64,000 bases of DNA, taken from Branchipolynoe longqiensis (taxonomy: Eukaryota; Annelida; Polychaeta; Phyllodocida; Polynoidae). Below, piece by piece: positions 24,916 to 36,839 of the stretch. Position 1 is the stretch's first letter. Each line of letters begins with the position of its first letter. The position numbers were made by a program, and so were the translations under genes. The stretch is taken from assembly GCA_030323885.1 (NCBI GenBank), contig CM059188.1, forward strand, positions 109,500,677 through 109,564,676. Reading direction: 5' to 3'. Below the pieces are notes generated by a model that was not told where the DNA came from, did not search any database, and saw only the letters and a program-made list of their open reading frames with translations.

Positions 24916-25209
24916 ACAGTCATCATAAATACTGACAATATAGCTTCACAGCAAGTCCTCTCATCCGGGAAAGGCAAAGATCCACTTATTTGTGCCTATG
25001 CCAGACACCTGTGGCTTATCTCAGCAAAATATAATCTTGAGCTGCAAATCTGTCACAAGCCAGGCTCAGAATTAATACTAGCAGATGCACTCAGTCGCTC
25101 TTCATCTGACCCTGTACTAAAACATAAAGCATCCGTTTTGTGTTCTGAATTGCCCCTATCTAGAATCCCTCTCTCATTTAGCTTTGATATCTTAGATTTC
25201 GCATTCTAA
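24916..25209 (+). pseudogene. Ngaro RNase H domain
   Basis: 98 codons ending TAA: VIINTDNIASQQVLSSGKGK, then AYARHLWLISAKYNLELQI and HKPGSELILADALSR. The TDN and ADALSR blocks are typical of the RNase H-like domain that follows RT in this class. It is out of frame with the RT thumb, after a C-run at 24890-24906 that is the likely frameshift site. Confidence 0.75.
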
Positions 25210-25219
25210 ATTGAACATT

Positions 25220-25258
25220 AGCCTGGAAGATATTACCTGTTTACTTATCTTCCAGGCT
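25220..25258. other. 13-bp perfect hairpin between RNase H and recombinase
   Basis: agcctggaagata at 25220-25232 pairs with 25246-25258 around a 13-nt loop. It sits in the gap between the two genes. Function unknown. Confidence 0.6.
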
Positions 25259-25263
25259 ACTCG

Positions 25264-26212
25264 ATGATCCATCACGCTGGCCTGCTAGCAGTCTACAAGA
25301 ATGCCCTTGCCGTCCGGACCTGGCAGAACAAAGCCTCACATGTGAAGCGGTATCTCAAATTTTGTTCCCTCCGTGATGTCTCGCCTCATGCCCCGACCCG
25401 TTATGATCCTTCTATCTTTCTTGTATGCCCTCTCATTGGTCCTTAAGTCCTCCGGTGCAGTATTTAATTATTTTTCCTCAGTTAAGGTCTGGGTCTCCAC
25501 AGCCCCAGGGGATGATTCTGCCTTCCTCTCTCATGAAATTTCCGTAATGAAAATAGGAATTCTCAAGTCCTCAGCACATGTTACTCGTAAGGCTCATGCA
25601 TTGTCTCCGCCCCAGTTCTCTAAGATCATTCGGTTCCTCACCCGCCTCTCTTCCCACCCGTATATGATAATTCTTGCTCTCATTGTAGCTTTCATGACCG
25701 TGCTAAGACAGAGCAACTTAGTCACCATCTCTTCTTGCCATTCCCCCCATACGCTAAGGTTCTCTGATGTCTGTGCCACTCCCAATGCCCTTTTTGTGTG
25801 TGTATCCTCTACCAAAACCCACCCGAAGTCAGCCTACCCGCTTGTCTTCCACCTCCCTGCCCTTCCTTCCTCACCCTGTTGCCCTGTGAAAACCTGGAAC
25901 TCATATCTAGCTGCATCCGCCCCGCCCCTGGATGGACTTGCATTTGTCCTCCCCTCCGGTGCTCCACTGTCAGCGCGATATCTCACCTCTGCTCTAAGGC
26001 TTGCAGCTGTTGCTGCTCAGATGTCGCCTACATCCATCACCCTACACACCCTCAGACATGGGGCTGCTCAAGCCTGCCAAGCATCCATCTTGCCTCTTTC
26101 TGCCATCATTACCACTGGTACCTGGAGGTCACATGCCGTGTCCTCCTACCTCGCCTCCCTCCAGATCAACGATGCACCATCAGCGCTCACTCATTTGTTG
26201 GGTGAGCGCTGA
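25264..26212 (+). pseudogene. Ngaro tyrosine recombinase
   Basis: The N-terminal core-binding part (HHAGLLAVYKNALAVRTWQN, VKRYLKFCSLRDV) is in one frame to about 25430. The rest (25430-26212) is in the next frame. Catalytic residues are present: Arg in FMTVLRQSNLV, HxxR in LHTLRHGAA, then GTWRSHAVSSYL with Trp/His and the Tyr nucleophile. The stop falls in the hairpin at the start of the B1 repeat. Only the one frameshift near 25430 is evident, so this gene is the least decayed part. Confidence 0.8.
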
Positions 26213-26213
26213 T
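26179..26213. other. 12-bp perfect hairpin over the recombinase stop codon
   Basis: atcagcgctcac (26179-26190) and gtgagcgctgat (26202-26213) form a perfect stem with an 11-nt loop; the recombinase stop TGA is in the right arm. It marks the start of the B1 direct repeat. Confidence 0.6.
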
Positions 26214-26446
26214 TTCCTCTTCATCTTCACTGCCTGCCTCCTGCTCCTCCAGCTGCTGCTCGACATCTGCCACATTGATTTGCTCCCAGTCAGCAATTGC
26301 CAGAATATTTGGGTTACATTCACCCAATTGCCATTAAATGCTCAGCCTACCTGTAGGTGACGATTACTTTTCTATAATAAAAACCTTTAAATCAGTTTCC
26401 TTCTATGTTTTCCTATCCTGCCATATGGCCGAGTAATGTGAATTAT
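26201..26446 (+). repeat. Ngaro B1 repeat
   Basis: Begins ggtgagcgctgatttcctc; repeated at 26600-26845 with about four substitutions (for example gattt/gattc, atattt/atattc, caattg/caactg). It includes ctataataaaaacc, a possible polyadenylation region. Confidence 0.85.
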
Positions 26447-26599
26447 GCATGTTGGCCCGAGGTCAACATGGGTAATTTGTGTATGAGGCTATGTCTATTT
26501 CTGTCTTCCTGCTATACTGCCGCACCGTTATTAGTCACTTTCTCACAGCACACGCTCCTGTACACTTCACTTCCCCGCCCACCCACCCTCTTTCTCTGG

Positions 26600-26845
26600 G
26601 GTGAGCGCTGATTTCCTCTTCATCTTCACTGCCTGCCTCCTGCTCCTCCAGCTGCTGCTCGACATCTGCCACATTGATTCGCTCCCAGTCAGCAATTGCC
26701 AGAATATTCGGGTTACATTCACCCAACTGCCATTAAATGCTCAGCCTACCTGTAGGTGACGATTACTTTTCTATAATAAAAACCTTTAAATCAGTTTCCT
26801 TCTATGTTTTCCTATCCTGCCATATGGCCGAGTAAAGTGAATTAT
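26600..26845 (+). repeat. Ngaro B2 repeat
   Basis: Second copy of 26201-26446. The two are separated by about 153 bp (26447-26599), the A2 segment. Confidence 0.85.
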
Positions 26846-26846
26846 A

Positions 26847-27679
26847 ATAAATGTGAGAATTAAATCGAACTACCCACTCCTTTCTACAAACCACTTCACG
26901 TCCAAATACTTGTAATCGGGAAGCCTCTAATTGCCTGCCACATTTATTTTGACCTTTCTATTTCCTCTTTACTATGTATTCACATTAACACCAGAAATTT
27001 GGCGCAAGGCCAAGGTATAAATAAATAAGTCTTTGTTGTTGGTTACCATGACTGGTGTGCTCTAAAGGGGTCTGACTTTACACTTCATATTCACTTTTCT
27101 TAGCGCCACCTTATTAATTAGACTAATTCAATTAGTAAAAGGATAAGTATCTTAGTTGGGCTCTTCTAAACTCCACACTATATAGTTATCAGCCTTAAAA
27201 AACATATTTTGGGGTTTTAAAAAAGAAAAGAATTAACGAACATAGATGTACTATAATGCAGCATTGTAAATATCATGTAATGTATTTTTTTTATTCAAAT
27301 AAAATAATTAAATAATTCTTACTTTTTTCCTTTTCTCATGCACCCGAAAACAAATATTGTTTTCTTTGCCCAAGTAGGCAGATAGCATTGCACATTTAGC
27401 TGCTTGACGTCTGCGGTTCTGAGTGTATAACTATGGAAACAAACTAACTGGTGGTGACGTAGATCATCAGCCCACTCACAGGTTTAAAAAAAAAAAAGTT
27501 TATTAAATGGCATTAACGATACATGCATACTCAATTTTAAACTATGTGTACAATAAAGATGGCTATTTTTAATGCTTATTATATTTCACAAATATTATTC
27601 TTAGGGGTGGAGGGTTCAACACCAAACTTTTATTCATCAGCAACTAAGTTTCTAATTCTAAGTAATAGTGGATTAACAT
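26847..27679. other. No feature seen
   Basis: AT-rich sequence 3' of the Ngaro element; no ORF of note. Confidence 0.5.
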
Positions 27680-28029
27680 GGTTGGCTGGTTGTTGGAGTT
27701 ATACATCATGGCAACATCTAAGATCATATCAGGACGGGTACCGACTTGTGACAGTGCGCACTCATGGTGACTTAATAGTGCTGCCCCACTCGGAGACCAG
27801 GCCATCAGCACCACAACATGACATCCTACTCAGTCACATTATCCTGACACTGAGCCAACCAGTCCTTGCCCTATCCTAATAATGCTGCCTGGCTAGGAAG
27901 TGACAAGTATCAATTTTTAAGTCATTGGTTTGACTCGACCAGAATTCGAACCCACAAACTCATGGGTTCGGATCTCGATCTCCCAAAACAGGAGACGGAC
28001 GCTCTACTCATTCGGCCACCCCGTCTGGT
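27680..28029 (-). mobile_element. tRNA-SINE, head A, tail 1
   Basis: Full length, head end cattcggccaccccgtctgg. Confidence 0.8.
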
Positions 28030-28669
28030 ATGACTTAACATGACTAGATCAGTCCGGGCGACTGATAGTAATACAGTGATAGGATTCTGAATTGTCCATT
28101 GGACCGGAAGTGACGCGGTTGATTAAGGACGAGAAGCGACAGGGATTATTGGATTTACTGGTGGTTTGGCATAAGTCTATTTTTTAACATGTTGCGACCT
28201 TACTCTAAAAAGATTCTATCTGACAAAATCGTGCTTTCGAGATAATGAGGACTGAAGCTGTGTAACTGCATGATAGCAAAGCAGACAGAACAATAGTATT
28301 TTAAAATATATCTCAGTGAAAAATACCAGTTGAGAAAGAGTTGTGCATGATAGCCTGATAGCCTTTTGTAGATAGAACATTTTTACATCCAGAACACCAA
28401 TTCAGTCACTTTTTCAGATAGGACTTTTTTAAAGTATGGTCATGATGTTCAGAATTTCGCTGTAAGAAAGCATATGTCAGCATACGCTGATGCAATATGG
28501 CATAGTGTAACAGGGCCAGTACAGAGCAGTATAGTGTCACGTGGTGGTTGTGTCCATACTCTGCAATGCGCATTAGAAGCCAGGCAACAAATCATTCTGG
28601 TTAAAAAATGTCGCTTGTCAGCAGGTGTTGCTAGATTCAAATAGGTTGAAATAAAGTATTGATGCTTAC
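28030..28669. other. No feature seen
   Basis: AT-rich, no convincing ORF or repeat. Confidence 0.5.
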
Positions 28670-29022
28670 TGGTTAGCTCAGTGTCAGGATAATGTGACTG
28701 AGTGGGATAATCAGGTTATGGTGCAAGTGGCCGGATTTCCCAGTGGGGCAGCACTATAAAGTCATAAGTCGATACCCGTCCTGATATGACTAGGATGTAA
28801 AACAACAATAAAGAAACGGTAATTCTTGCGCACTGGGTGCGGTGGCTGAATCAGTAGAGCACGGGCCCCACGTGCGGGACATCGGGAGTTCGGTTCCCAG
28901 TCGAGTCAACCAATTATTCATCAAAATTTATACTTCTCACTTCATAGCCTGTCACAAGTCGGTACCCATCATGATATGACCTTCGATGCTGCTAGGACAT
29001 AAAACAAACAAACCAACAAAGA
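28670..29022 (+). mobile_element. Two adjoining SINE pieces
   Basis: 28670-28816 is a 5'-truncated tail-1 copy. 28835-29022 has a head B (ggtggctgaatcagtagagc) joined, by deletion of the central block, to gtcacaagtcggtacccatc and the tail. Confidence 0.7.
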
Positions 29023-29402
29023 TTCTTGCGATATCGACATATGTCTGGCGGCCATTAAAGTTTCATGTGCTGTTGTTCTGAAGTATTCCAGAAGAATCCA
29101 GACTTAGGGACGGCTGATCAATATGTAGTGACCAGCTCTGCTTCGATTTGCACCAATCCCAGGGGTAGGCTGGCCGAAAAACCAATATGGGGCATTAACT
29201 GTTTATTATTCAAGGATGAAAGTGGTGTCCGGCAAAAATCGTGGAAATGAAGCCTTGGTTATTACACCGACGACGAATTTCCGCGAAAACGCGGATTTTC
29301 GCCCATAGAATTAGCACTGTCAGGGAATCGAGGAAAACGCCGGAAGTCGGCTTTCAACTCTCCCTCGGCCCTTGTGTGTGGTATAAAGCATTTATACGAA
29401 TA

Positions 29403-29939
29403 TTATTCAGGATGGAACCCTCCCTCTGTGGCATATCGGGTGGGGGGATTCGAACCCACGAACTTACTGCGCTTACGCCTCCTCCTTCGCCTTCTGCCAG
29501 AGTCACTGTCTGACCCTGAGCCGTCCTCCGAGCTGCTGTCTGTAGGGGAATCGTCCGGGTCCCCGGCCGACTCTGCCTTTTTCTTCTTCCCGTGACAGCT
29601 TCTCTTCGTCGTCGGCACCGCCGTCACTGCCTCCTCCTCCGGCGATCCGGCGTCCAAGACCGCACGCAGCTCCTCTTACGGCGCTCTCGCGCCCTCGCCG
29701 CCACCAGCCGCCTCAGCTCCCTCTCCTCGTCATCCTCCTCGTAGTCTTCCACCACGAGGCGCGAACCCTCACCGGCGCGCCGCGTCGAAGAAACCGGCGC
29801 CACCAACTTCTCACCCGCCTCCGCGGCATCCTCTCGCCCGATGAAGGCAGCTCCGCCTTTACTGACCGCTTGCTAGTCCTTGTCGCTTGCACTTACTGCC
29901 CCGGGGGGGCTCGTGCTCCTCCCCACATGCCGCACATAT
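29403..29939 (-). pseudogene. Gag-like relic with a Cys/His finger and Arg/acid-rich tail
   Basis: On the minus strand, ICAACGEEHEPPRGSKCKR (29889-29939) gives a C-x2-C-x3-H-x7-C finger. It is followed, with frameshifts and a stop, by REDAAEAGEKLVAPVSSTRR, VVEDYEEDDEERELRRLVAA, and a second frame with SSSEDGSGSDSDSG and RRRRRRRKRS. GC content is far above the flanks. The arrangement resembles a retroelement gag or a host exon; I do not recognise the family. It ends in a tRNA T-arm-like gggttcgaatccc (29448-29460). Confidence 0.4.
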
Positions 29940-30112
29940 ATCGACCGGCATCTCGCCCGATATTGTTGGTAGGTACGCAGTAGGTACGTCAGCCTCAAGC
30001 TAGAACTCGGGTTCAAATGGGCCGAGTATACAGGAAAGCCGTTGGAGCTGGAGGGTCCGCGCTGTGTGCTGATGTGTATGAATTCAGACAGAAATTAAAG
30101 GAGTACAATTTG

Positions 30113-30585
30113 AAGATATTCACCTTTTAAACTATCATATTCATTTTTGCATACATTTTTTCTACCTATTGGTCAATTTTCATGAAGATTGAGTGATGAT
30201 CAGATGCATTTCAGTAGGCGATGTCAACAAAGTTGCCAATCTTTTCTTAAATTCAAAATTGCATAACTTTCTTAATATATATATATATGTTTTAAAAATA
30301 TATTTTAACCCTTTTAAAGATTTGATTAATTTGTAATTACTAAGACTAGTTGTTTAACTGGGTTACACAGATAACTACGCTGACAGTGCTGCATTACAAT
30401 TTACATGATACCACCATAACTATGCAGACTTGAAGTTGACAGTCACATTGTAGATAAAGAATGGGAAAATCACCATGCAAGGGTCACCCAATCTTCATGA
30501 AAATTGGCCAATACATAGAAAACAGGTATGCAAAGATGAATATGGTAGTTTAAAAAATGAATACCCTCAAATTTGAGTGATTTCG
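30113..30585. mobile_element. Foldback element with ~75-bp arms
   Basis: The left arm (30115-30200, with attggtcaattttcatgaag) is the reverse complement of 30485-30580 (cttcatgaaaattggccaat). AT-rich centre, no ORF. Confidence 0.65.
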
Positions 30586-30727
30586 AGAGGTATTGGTTGA
30601 CGAAAAAGCATTCACATTACTTTTCATACAGCAGTGGCTCGCAGATGCGTACATGGCCTCGGTATGGTTTCAACATGGCCACGGCGTGAATAGCGTCAAT
30701 TGTCGCCCATACCTAACACTTTCTTCT

Positions 30728-30785
30728 TTGGGTTTTATGTTCTAGCAACATCTAAGGTCATATAAGAATGGGATTCGAACCAACG
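30728..30785 (-). mobile_element. SINE scrap with deleted centre
   Basis: ttctagcaacatctaaggtc joined directly to gggattcgaaccaacg. Confidence 0.5.
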
Positions 30786-31066
30786 AATTGTCATATACAT
30801 CCTGATTCTTGGCATTTTGTTTAACATTAATCGGTAAATATCCAAATTCGCGGAAATTTGCGAAAGCGCGGAGTATTATATAATGTCACATACAAATTAG
30901 ATCGTGTTTAACTAAACCAACCAGATTGCAGAGAGTATTTCCAAATTACTCAGATGAGCTTACTAGATCTGCACCAGCCAAAATTACTACACTAGATACA
31001 TTTAAATGCGAATCGGGTAGCTACATGCACGACAGGAATGTCTTCCAAGATGTAACTTTTATTAAA

Positions 31067-31415
31067 GGTGCATAGTCCGATGGTTTTGATATTTTATCAT
31101 TTTCTGAGATAAATATATTAGGTTGATCATTATAATCTATCTTAGTTTAATTTGAAGTAACTTTTATTTTAAATTGTTAACTTTTGAGATATTTGAAGTG
31201 ACAACACGCCCAATTAATTTTGGCAAGCTTGCCAAAACTCTGACACCATAGCCTTCTGCAGTAACAGGTTCTTTCAGCTGTCTCACCATTCCCTTCTGTG
31301 TGGTGACAAATGTTTAATAAGTGCACCGCTATCTAAGTTAGATATGTAGAATCAAATTTAGATAATTGTTTTGGTTTTGAAATGTTGATGTTTTCATCGG
31401 ACCATGCAGCTTTAA
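31067..31415 (+). mobile_element. CATAGTCCGATG-family MITE, near complete
   Basis: Starts aaaggtgcatagtccgatgg and ends catcggaccatgcagcttta, a clear inverted pair. AT-rich interior without coding potential. Confidence 0.75.
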
Positions 31416-32149
31416 GGGAAGGAGTCATTAGTTACAATTCTTGGTTATCAATCTTAATTACCGTCTCATTAGTTATCAATCTTAATTACCATAGTCACAA
31501 AGCCGTATTTTCGAAGTTGGCAGCCAATGTGCATATTTATTTGTAATATTTCCTCCCCATCTCATGCCAAGTAGACGACGATTCATTCGGATGGCATTTA
31601 GTGAGTGCGGACCAAAGGTACATATCCAATTAGTTTTACTTAGTGTTGTTGTCGATGCAATGCGGGCCCGTTGTGTAGAACGGCGTGGTGTGGAATAACA
31701 TAATGCCTGCTCATGGTACCAATGACCGCAGCTTGGAAAAACCACACCAGAACCACTTTTTTAATTTGTTGCTGTTCCTCTGTTATCTCCAGTCAACCAT
31801 ACACGATGACAGAGACAGTCCAGGTAAAAATGTAAAATTTAAGACCTAAATGCACTGGGATTGGTCCCACTGCTTCACTGGTCACAGCTGGTCCAGTGTA
31901 TTATTAACAACCCCACCCCAACAACATAATTCATAAACTCACATAACTAACTACATTAGAGTTACACTAGAATTTTCCTAACAAACCAACATTTATATAC
32001 GCTTGCCTAACTGCAACTGAACATTAAAACTTACTACAAGTTTACCAACTGAATACAGAAGATAATTTCTGCTTACATTCTAAATACTATGTAAATACTC
32101 ACATTGATCTGACTGATATTGATCTGGTTATATGACACTACTGTACCAT
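31416..32149. other. No feature seen
   Basis: One 87-codon minus-strand frame (31482-31745) has no recognisable product. Confidence 0.5.
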
Positions 32150-32345
32150 ATTGTTATGGAACTTTTGGGTTTCAGAATTTCATTGTGTTACATGGTGCAA
32201 ATTGTGTATTCAACAGGTATTGTACACCTTATTATATATACTGTTTGTGTAAAAAACCCTGAATTGAAAAATGGCTGGAAGACCAGTGCTTTGGCACTGA
32301 CAAAAGACTTATTCAGCAGAATAAACATATTTACCAAATAAAATT
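32150..32345 (+). repeat. Dispersed repeat ending gaattgaaaaatggctgg...
   Basis: Shared with 46873-47325 and partly with 33958-34060 (gaccagtgcttggcactgac type ending, then aataaa). Probably the 3' part of a retroposon. Confidence 0.5.
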
Positions 32346-32428
32346 AAAAAGTAGATTTTGGAAATTGAACACAAAAGGATTGGTGCTTTATTGCACAAGC
32401 GCCACACACATTAGGAATAAGAAAACAC

Positions 32429-32854
<426 letters not shown>

Positions 32855-32919
32855 CGTGTGCGTCTGTGTGTTAAATTAATCATAATGCTTTATTCGGACT
32901 GGTAGGTCATAGTTGATTG

Positions 32920-33033
32920 TCGTGGTTTTACTTCCTGGCAACATCTAAGGTCATATCAGGACCGGTACAGACTTGTGATAGTGCGCACTAATGGCGACTT
33001 TATAGTGCTGCCTCACTAGGAGATCAGGTCATA
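32920..33033 (-). mobile_element. SINE tail-1 3' fragment
   Basis: From tggttttacttcctggcaac to ctaggagatcaggtcat. Confidence 0.65.
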
Positions 33034-33132
33034 TAATGGCGTGCATGTTGTCAATTTATGGGGCATTTTGACCTCAATGAATAAAGATTCACCACCATCT
33101 CGTTGGGACGGCAGAGAAGCAATAGACTATTA

Positions 33133-33393
33133 AAGCCCCAGTCACACTACAGCCTGTGACCACTTTGCGACCGCATTGAACCAAAGAACCCACCTTGCGA
33201 TCAATGCAATGGTCGCCGACCTCTTGCTCACTATTTTGGTCGTGAGGTTTTTAGTGCAGTGGCTGCACCCTCATTGCGACCAAAACGGTTGCATGGTCAT
33301 TGACCACTGAGGATCACTTGCGACCTCTTTGTGACCACCCCTTTATTTGTAGTCACAAAGTGGTGGCAAGCAATAGTGTGACTGTGGTATAAG
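33133..33393. mobile_element. GTCGCAA-family palindromic repeat
   Basis: Begins aagccccagtcacactacag and ends gcaatagtgtgactgtggta; clearest inverted ends of the family. Confidence 0.65.
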
Positions 33394-33957
33394 CAACATT
33401 GTGAACTGCGCAGTGAAATGTGGTCTGTAGCTTGACATTATAACAGTGATGCTTACATGACAGCTAAAGAACTGAGTTCATTCGTTTCAAAATCCACAAG
33501 GACATCATTATTTTTAGAAAGATGCTTTTATTGCACAGAAACTGACCAATTACAGAAGTGCGATATCTATACATAACTTCTTAAATATATACTCTCTTAC
33601 ACAATCTAACCATGTTAAACTTCATTCACTTGTCCCGGATAAGCGGACAAGCTCTTATTTCGAACGCTGCTAAAGATCTAACCCTCACTCCGCTCACACA
33701 AGGCATCCCCATCGCTCCTCACCGCATCCTCACCCATTAACTTACCCTAATCCATCACCCCACCCTTTACCCACATACCTAACCCATGGCAACTGATCCA
33801 TCTCCAGGGCTTCTAATTGCTAGGTGCTAGAACTAACTATCTGTGGTTGATGAATTGTTTCGCTGCATAGGCATTTGTCAGAGCTGAGGTAGTTTTGGTC
33901 GGAAAAGGTAAACACAGGTTCCACACTTGCAACTTTACAATCTGAACTGATGAGCAA
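33394..33957. other. No feature seen
   Basis: Non-coding; C-rich 33680-33780. Confidence 0.5.
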
Positions 33958-34060
33958 TCATTTATGTGTTAAGGAGTTGAACTGTACGGCCGGAAGACCA
34001 GTGCTCTGGCGCTGATAAGAGATATTATTCGATGAATAAATACTTGAAGGAAACAAAATT
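33958..34060 (+). repeat. Dispersed repeat, short copy
   Basis: Contains ggaagaccagtgctctggcg as in 32275-32300. Confidence 0.4.
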
Positions 34061-35065
34061 GCAGTAATAGGCAACCTGAAGCGTACATCTGGATTACTGA
34101 TATATATGTGATGTGTAACGTATTATACAAGTATAAATTGTTGGGGACCAATGTGTTCTTCTTCTTATTATTCCTCCTTATGCTCTTTGGTGGAGTGTGG
34201 GGTTGAATGTATTTGGGTGACTGCCCCTTATGCCTCACTCACACGACTGTATCTAATAATAGATATCTATAAATATATATATCACAGGCATATTGCCACA
34301 GGAGAAGGAAAAGCAGTAGGAATCTGAGATTACATAGCTAACAGGAGCATAGCTTTTGCAATGCTTAATCACTGTCATAGAATAGATTAAGTTTAATCCA
34401 TAGTATAATGCATTATGCAAGTATAAATACAAGGGTAACATGTACATCCTATATTTCCTCGTGCGCATTGGTGGACCCCCCTCCCCTCCCAGCTGTCGGG
34501 TAATTGCCCGGCGGGCGCCCCCTCACGTCACACTCTGGAGGACATATATATATATATATGGCTGAAAGCCAGTTCTGATATGACCTTGCTAGGGCATAAT
34601 CCTCCCCAAAACACACACACACACACACACACAAATCTGACTTGCAGACAAATTTCCTTGTCTGTGTGTAGTTTTGTCAGTGGTAACTTTCAACCATGCT
34701 TGTTTTGGGTATTTACACCCTAGCAACATTTAAGGCCATGTGTATATATGGCTTAAACCTATTTTATGGCAGTGATTAACTTAAACCAAAGCTAGGCTCC
34801 TCTTAAATATGTAATCTCAGATTCCTACTGCTTTTTCAGCTCAACAACATTTGTGCTTTGTGAAGCGAGCTGGTAAAACATCTTGAACAATTATAAGACT
34901 TTTCAAGGCCTTGAAAATTGACTATTCAATTTCAGACTTTTTAAGGATCGGCGGTAAGCCTGACAAAACATGCTCGACACACCCAACACTGGACTGAACA
35001 GAAGTTCCATTAGATGTTCGCCTTGAGGCGCTGCTTAAATCATGGACCACATTGGTGCATTAATG

Positions 35066-35358
35066 AGAAGTAAGATTCCTTATATGCGGTATGCGGCATG
35101 CAAATGCAAATGCGAATAAAAATCGAAAAGCATGTAAATGAATAGTGGTGCTTCCATACGTCCGAATGCGAATGTGGCAAATGGATCGACCCATGGACCA
35201 ATCGGTGCGGCATGCGAATGCGAATACTGTTGTGTTTGCCATAGAAAACAATACTGTTCCTTCACAAATTTGGAGTAAAAAACCGGGGTTGGCATATATC
35301 TACGCCGCATATACGACATTCGCATGCCGCATACCGCGTATAAGGAATCTTAGCTTTA
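35066..35358. mobile_element. Palindromic MITE with ~35-bp arms
   Basis: Left aagattccttatatgcggta and right accgcgtataaggaatctta pair, extended by gcggcatgc/gcatgccgc. Interior rich in gcgaatg repeats. Confidence 0.7.
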
Positions 35359-35485
35359 CCCGGCATGGCCGCCACCCAGCACCACTCAGTCCACTCCTAC
35401 TAGTCCTAGCCACACAGCAGATGATGCTTACGTCATGCCGAGACACACTCTTCTCATATCCCGCTACTTGCCGGGATGGCACCAA

Positions 35486-35832
35486 ATGGGATGGCCGAAT
35501 GAGTTGAGTGTCCGTCTTCCGCTTTGGTAGATCGTGGGATTCGAACACATGGGTTAGAACCCTGGTCGAGTCAAACCAATGACTTAAAAATTGATACTTG
35601 TCGCTTCACAGGCACTTGGCATTATTACCATTAGGATAGGGCAAGGATTGGTTGGCTCAGTCTCAGGAAAATGTGACTCAGTGGGATATCAGGTCATGGT
35701 GTTGGCAGCCTGGTCTCCCAGTGGGACAGCACTATAAAGTCGCCACGAGTGCACACTGTCACAAGTCTGTACCCGTCCTGATATGACCTTGATGATGTTG
35801 TAGGACGTAAAACTCCAACAACCAACCAACCA
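35486..35832 (+). mobile_element. tRNA-SINE, head A, tail 1
   Basis: Full length; ends in ccaaccaaccaacc. Confidence 0.8.
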
Positions 35833-35887
35833 TCTCATGCCACTTGTCGGGATGGAGCCTAGCCCTGCCCCCCCCCCCCCCCAAGGA

Positions 35888-36010
35888 CAACCGGGTGGGA
35901 TGGACTGGGTGGTTAGAGCGCCCGCCTCCCGTGTGGAAGGTCGAGCAGTTCCCATGTTGTCATACTGGTTTACGATTGGATCAAAGGGAAAAAATTATCA
36001 AATTTATACT
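35888..36010 (+). mobile_element. SINE head B fragment
   Basis: ggtggttagagcgcccgcct, damaged B box, then atcaaatttatacttatcgc. Confidence 0.5.
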
Positions 36011-36839
36011 TATCGCATGTGATTCACGGCATAAGTTATCTTGCGAGTAGAAAAATAGGCCAATGGGACAGCACTATAAAACCACAATGAGTGTGTACAA
36101 TCTATATATAATACCAACTGTTGGTTAATTTTAGGGTCATTCTGATCACTACTCCTTCATTAATTGGCGCTGCCAACACACATAATCATACTTCACTAAT
36201 GCTTCGCCACCGATGGCATGATTTTTTGTGCGTCTAGCGTACACATTTAATATTAATTTTGATGGTTTTTATATGAAAAAAACTAACTTTGGTCACTTCA
36301 ACCAGAGTGGCATCCATTTTGAGTCACGTAACCATGAGTGTTGTTAACTCTGCCATTAGATAGCACCAACGATATGGTTTACTGCATAATGGTACAGATG
36401 GATTCCACCAGATGGCATTACTATATTGAAATGGGACTGTGCACGAGTCCAGAATATAGCAGAGACCGTAGATATATACATGGTTTCTGAACATAGTCAG
36501 AGACTGCATATATGCTAGTAAGTTATATAAAGCCGTATCCGTCCTGATATTACGCCACGTGCTGCTAGGGCGAAATGCTCCATTCAACCAACACCCAGGG
36601 GAGTGGTGTTGATGTGAGGTGGGGAGGAATGGACCGATGGGACTGACGAGATCAGGTGTGGTAGACATGGGGCTGGTGCTAACGGAGATGGTAGGTAGGG
36701 GCAGATAAATAGTGTGGCAGATAAAGGCTGCGGGTTAGCAGGGGTGGGTAAATGGGTGCTGGATGAGGGATTGGGTGGATATCAAATGACGGGGAATATA
36801 CAGACCAGGGACTGGGAATTAGCAGTAATGGTTAGATCA
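36011..36839. other. No gene seen
   Basis: A short SINE tail scrap lies at about 36530-36600; the rest is unassigned. Confidence 0.45.

Larger units (their letters stand above)
23420..26846 (+). mobile_element. Ngaro-type tyrosine-recombinase retrotransposon, decayed, 5' end unresolved
   Basis: In order: a gag/RT lead, an RT with YLDD, an RNase H domain, a tyrosine recombinase, then a 3' arrangement B1-A2-B2 in which ~246 bp at 26201-26446 is repeated at 26600-26845 with about four mismatches. Split direct repeats of this kind mark Ngaro (and related) elements rather than LTR or DIRS1 elements. I could not find the expected 5' copy of the A segment (26447-26599) upstream, so the 5' end may be truncated. 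Four in-frame stops and two or more frameshifts show the copy is dead, while the near-identical B repeats suggest it is not very old. Confidence 0.8.

Noticed and set aside
29440..29475. Complete tRNA gene on the minus strand
   Set aside because: Only a T-arm-like gggttcgaatccc is present; no A box or cloverleaf upstream.
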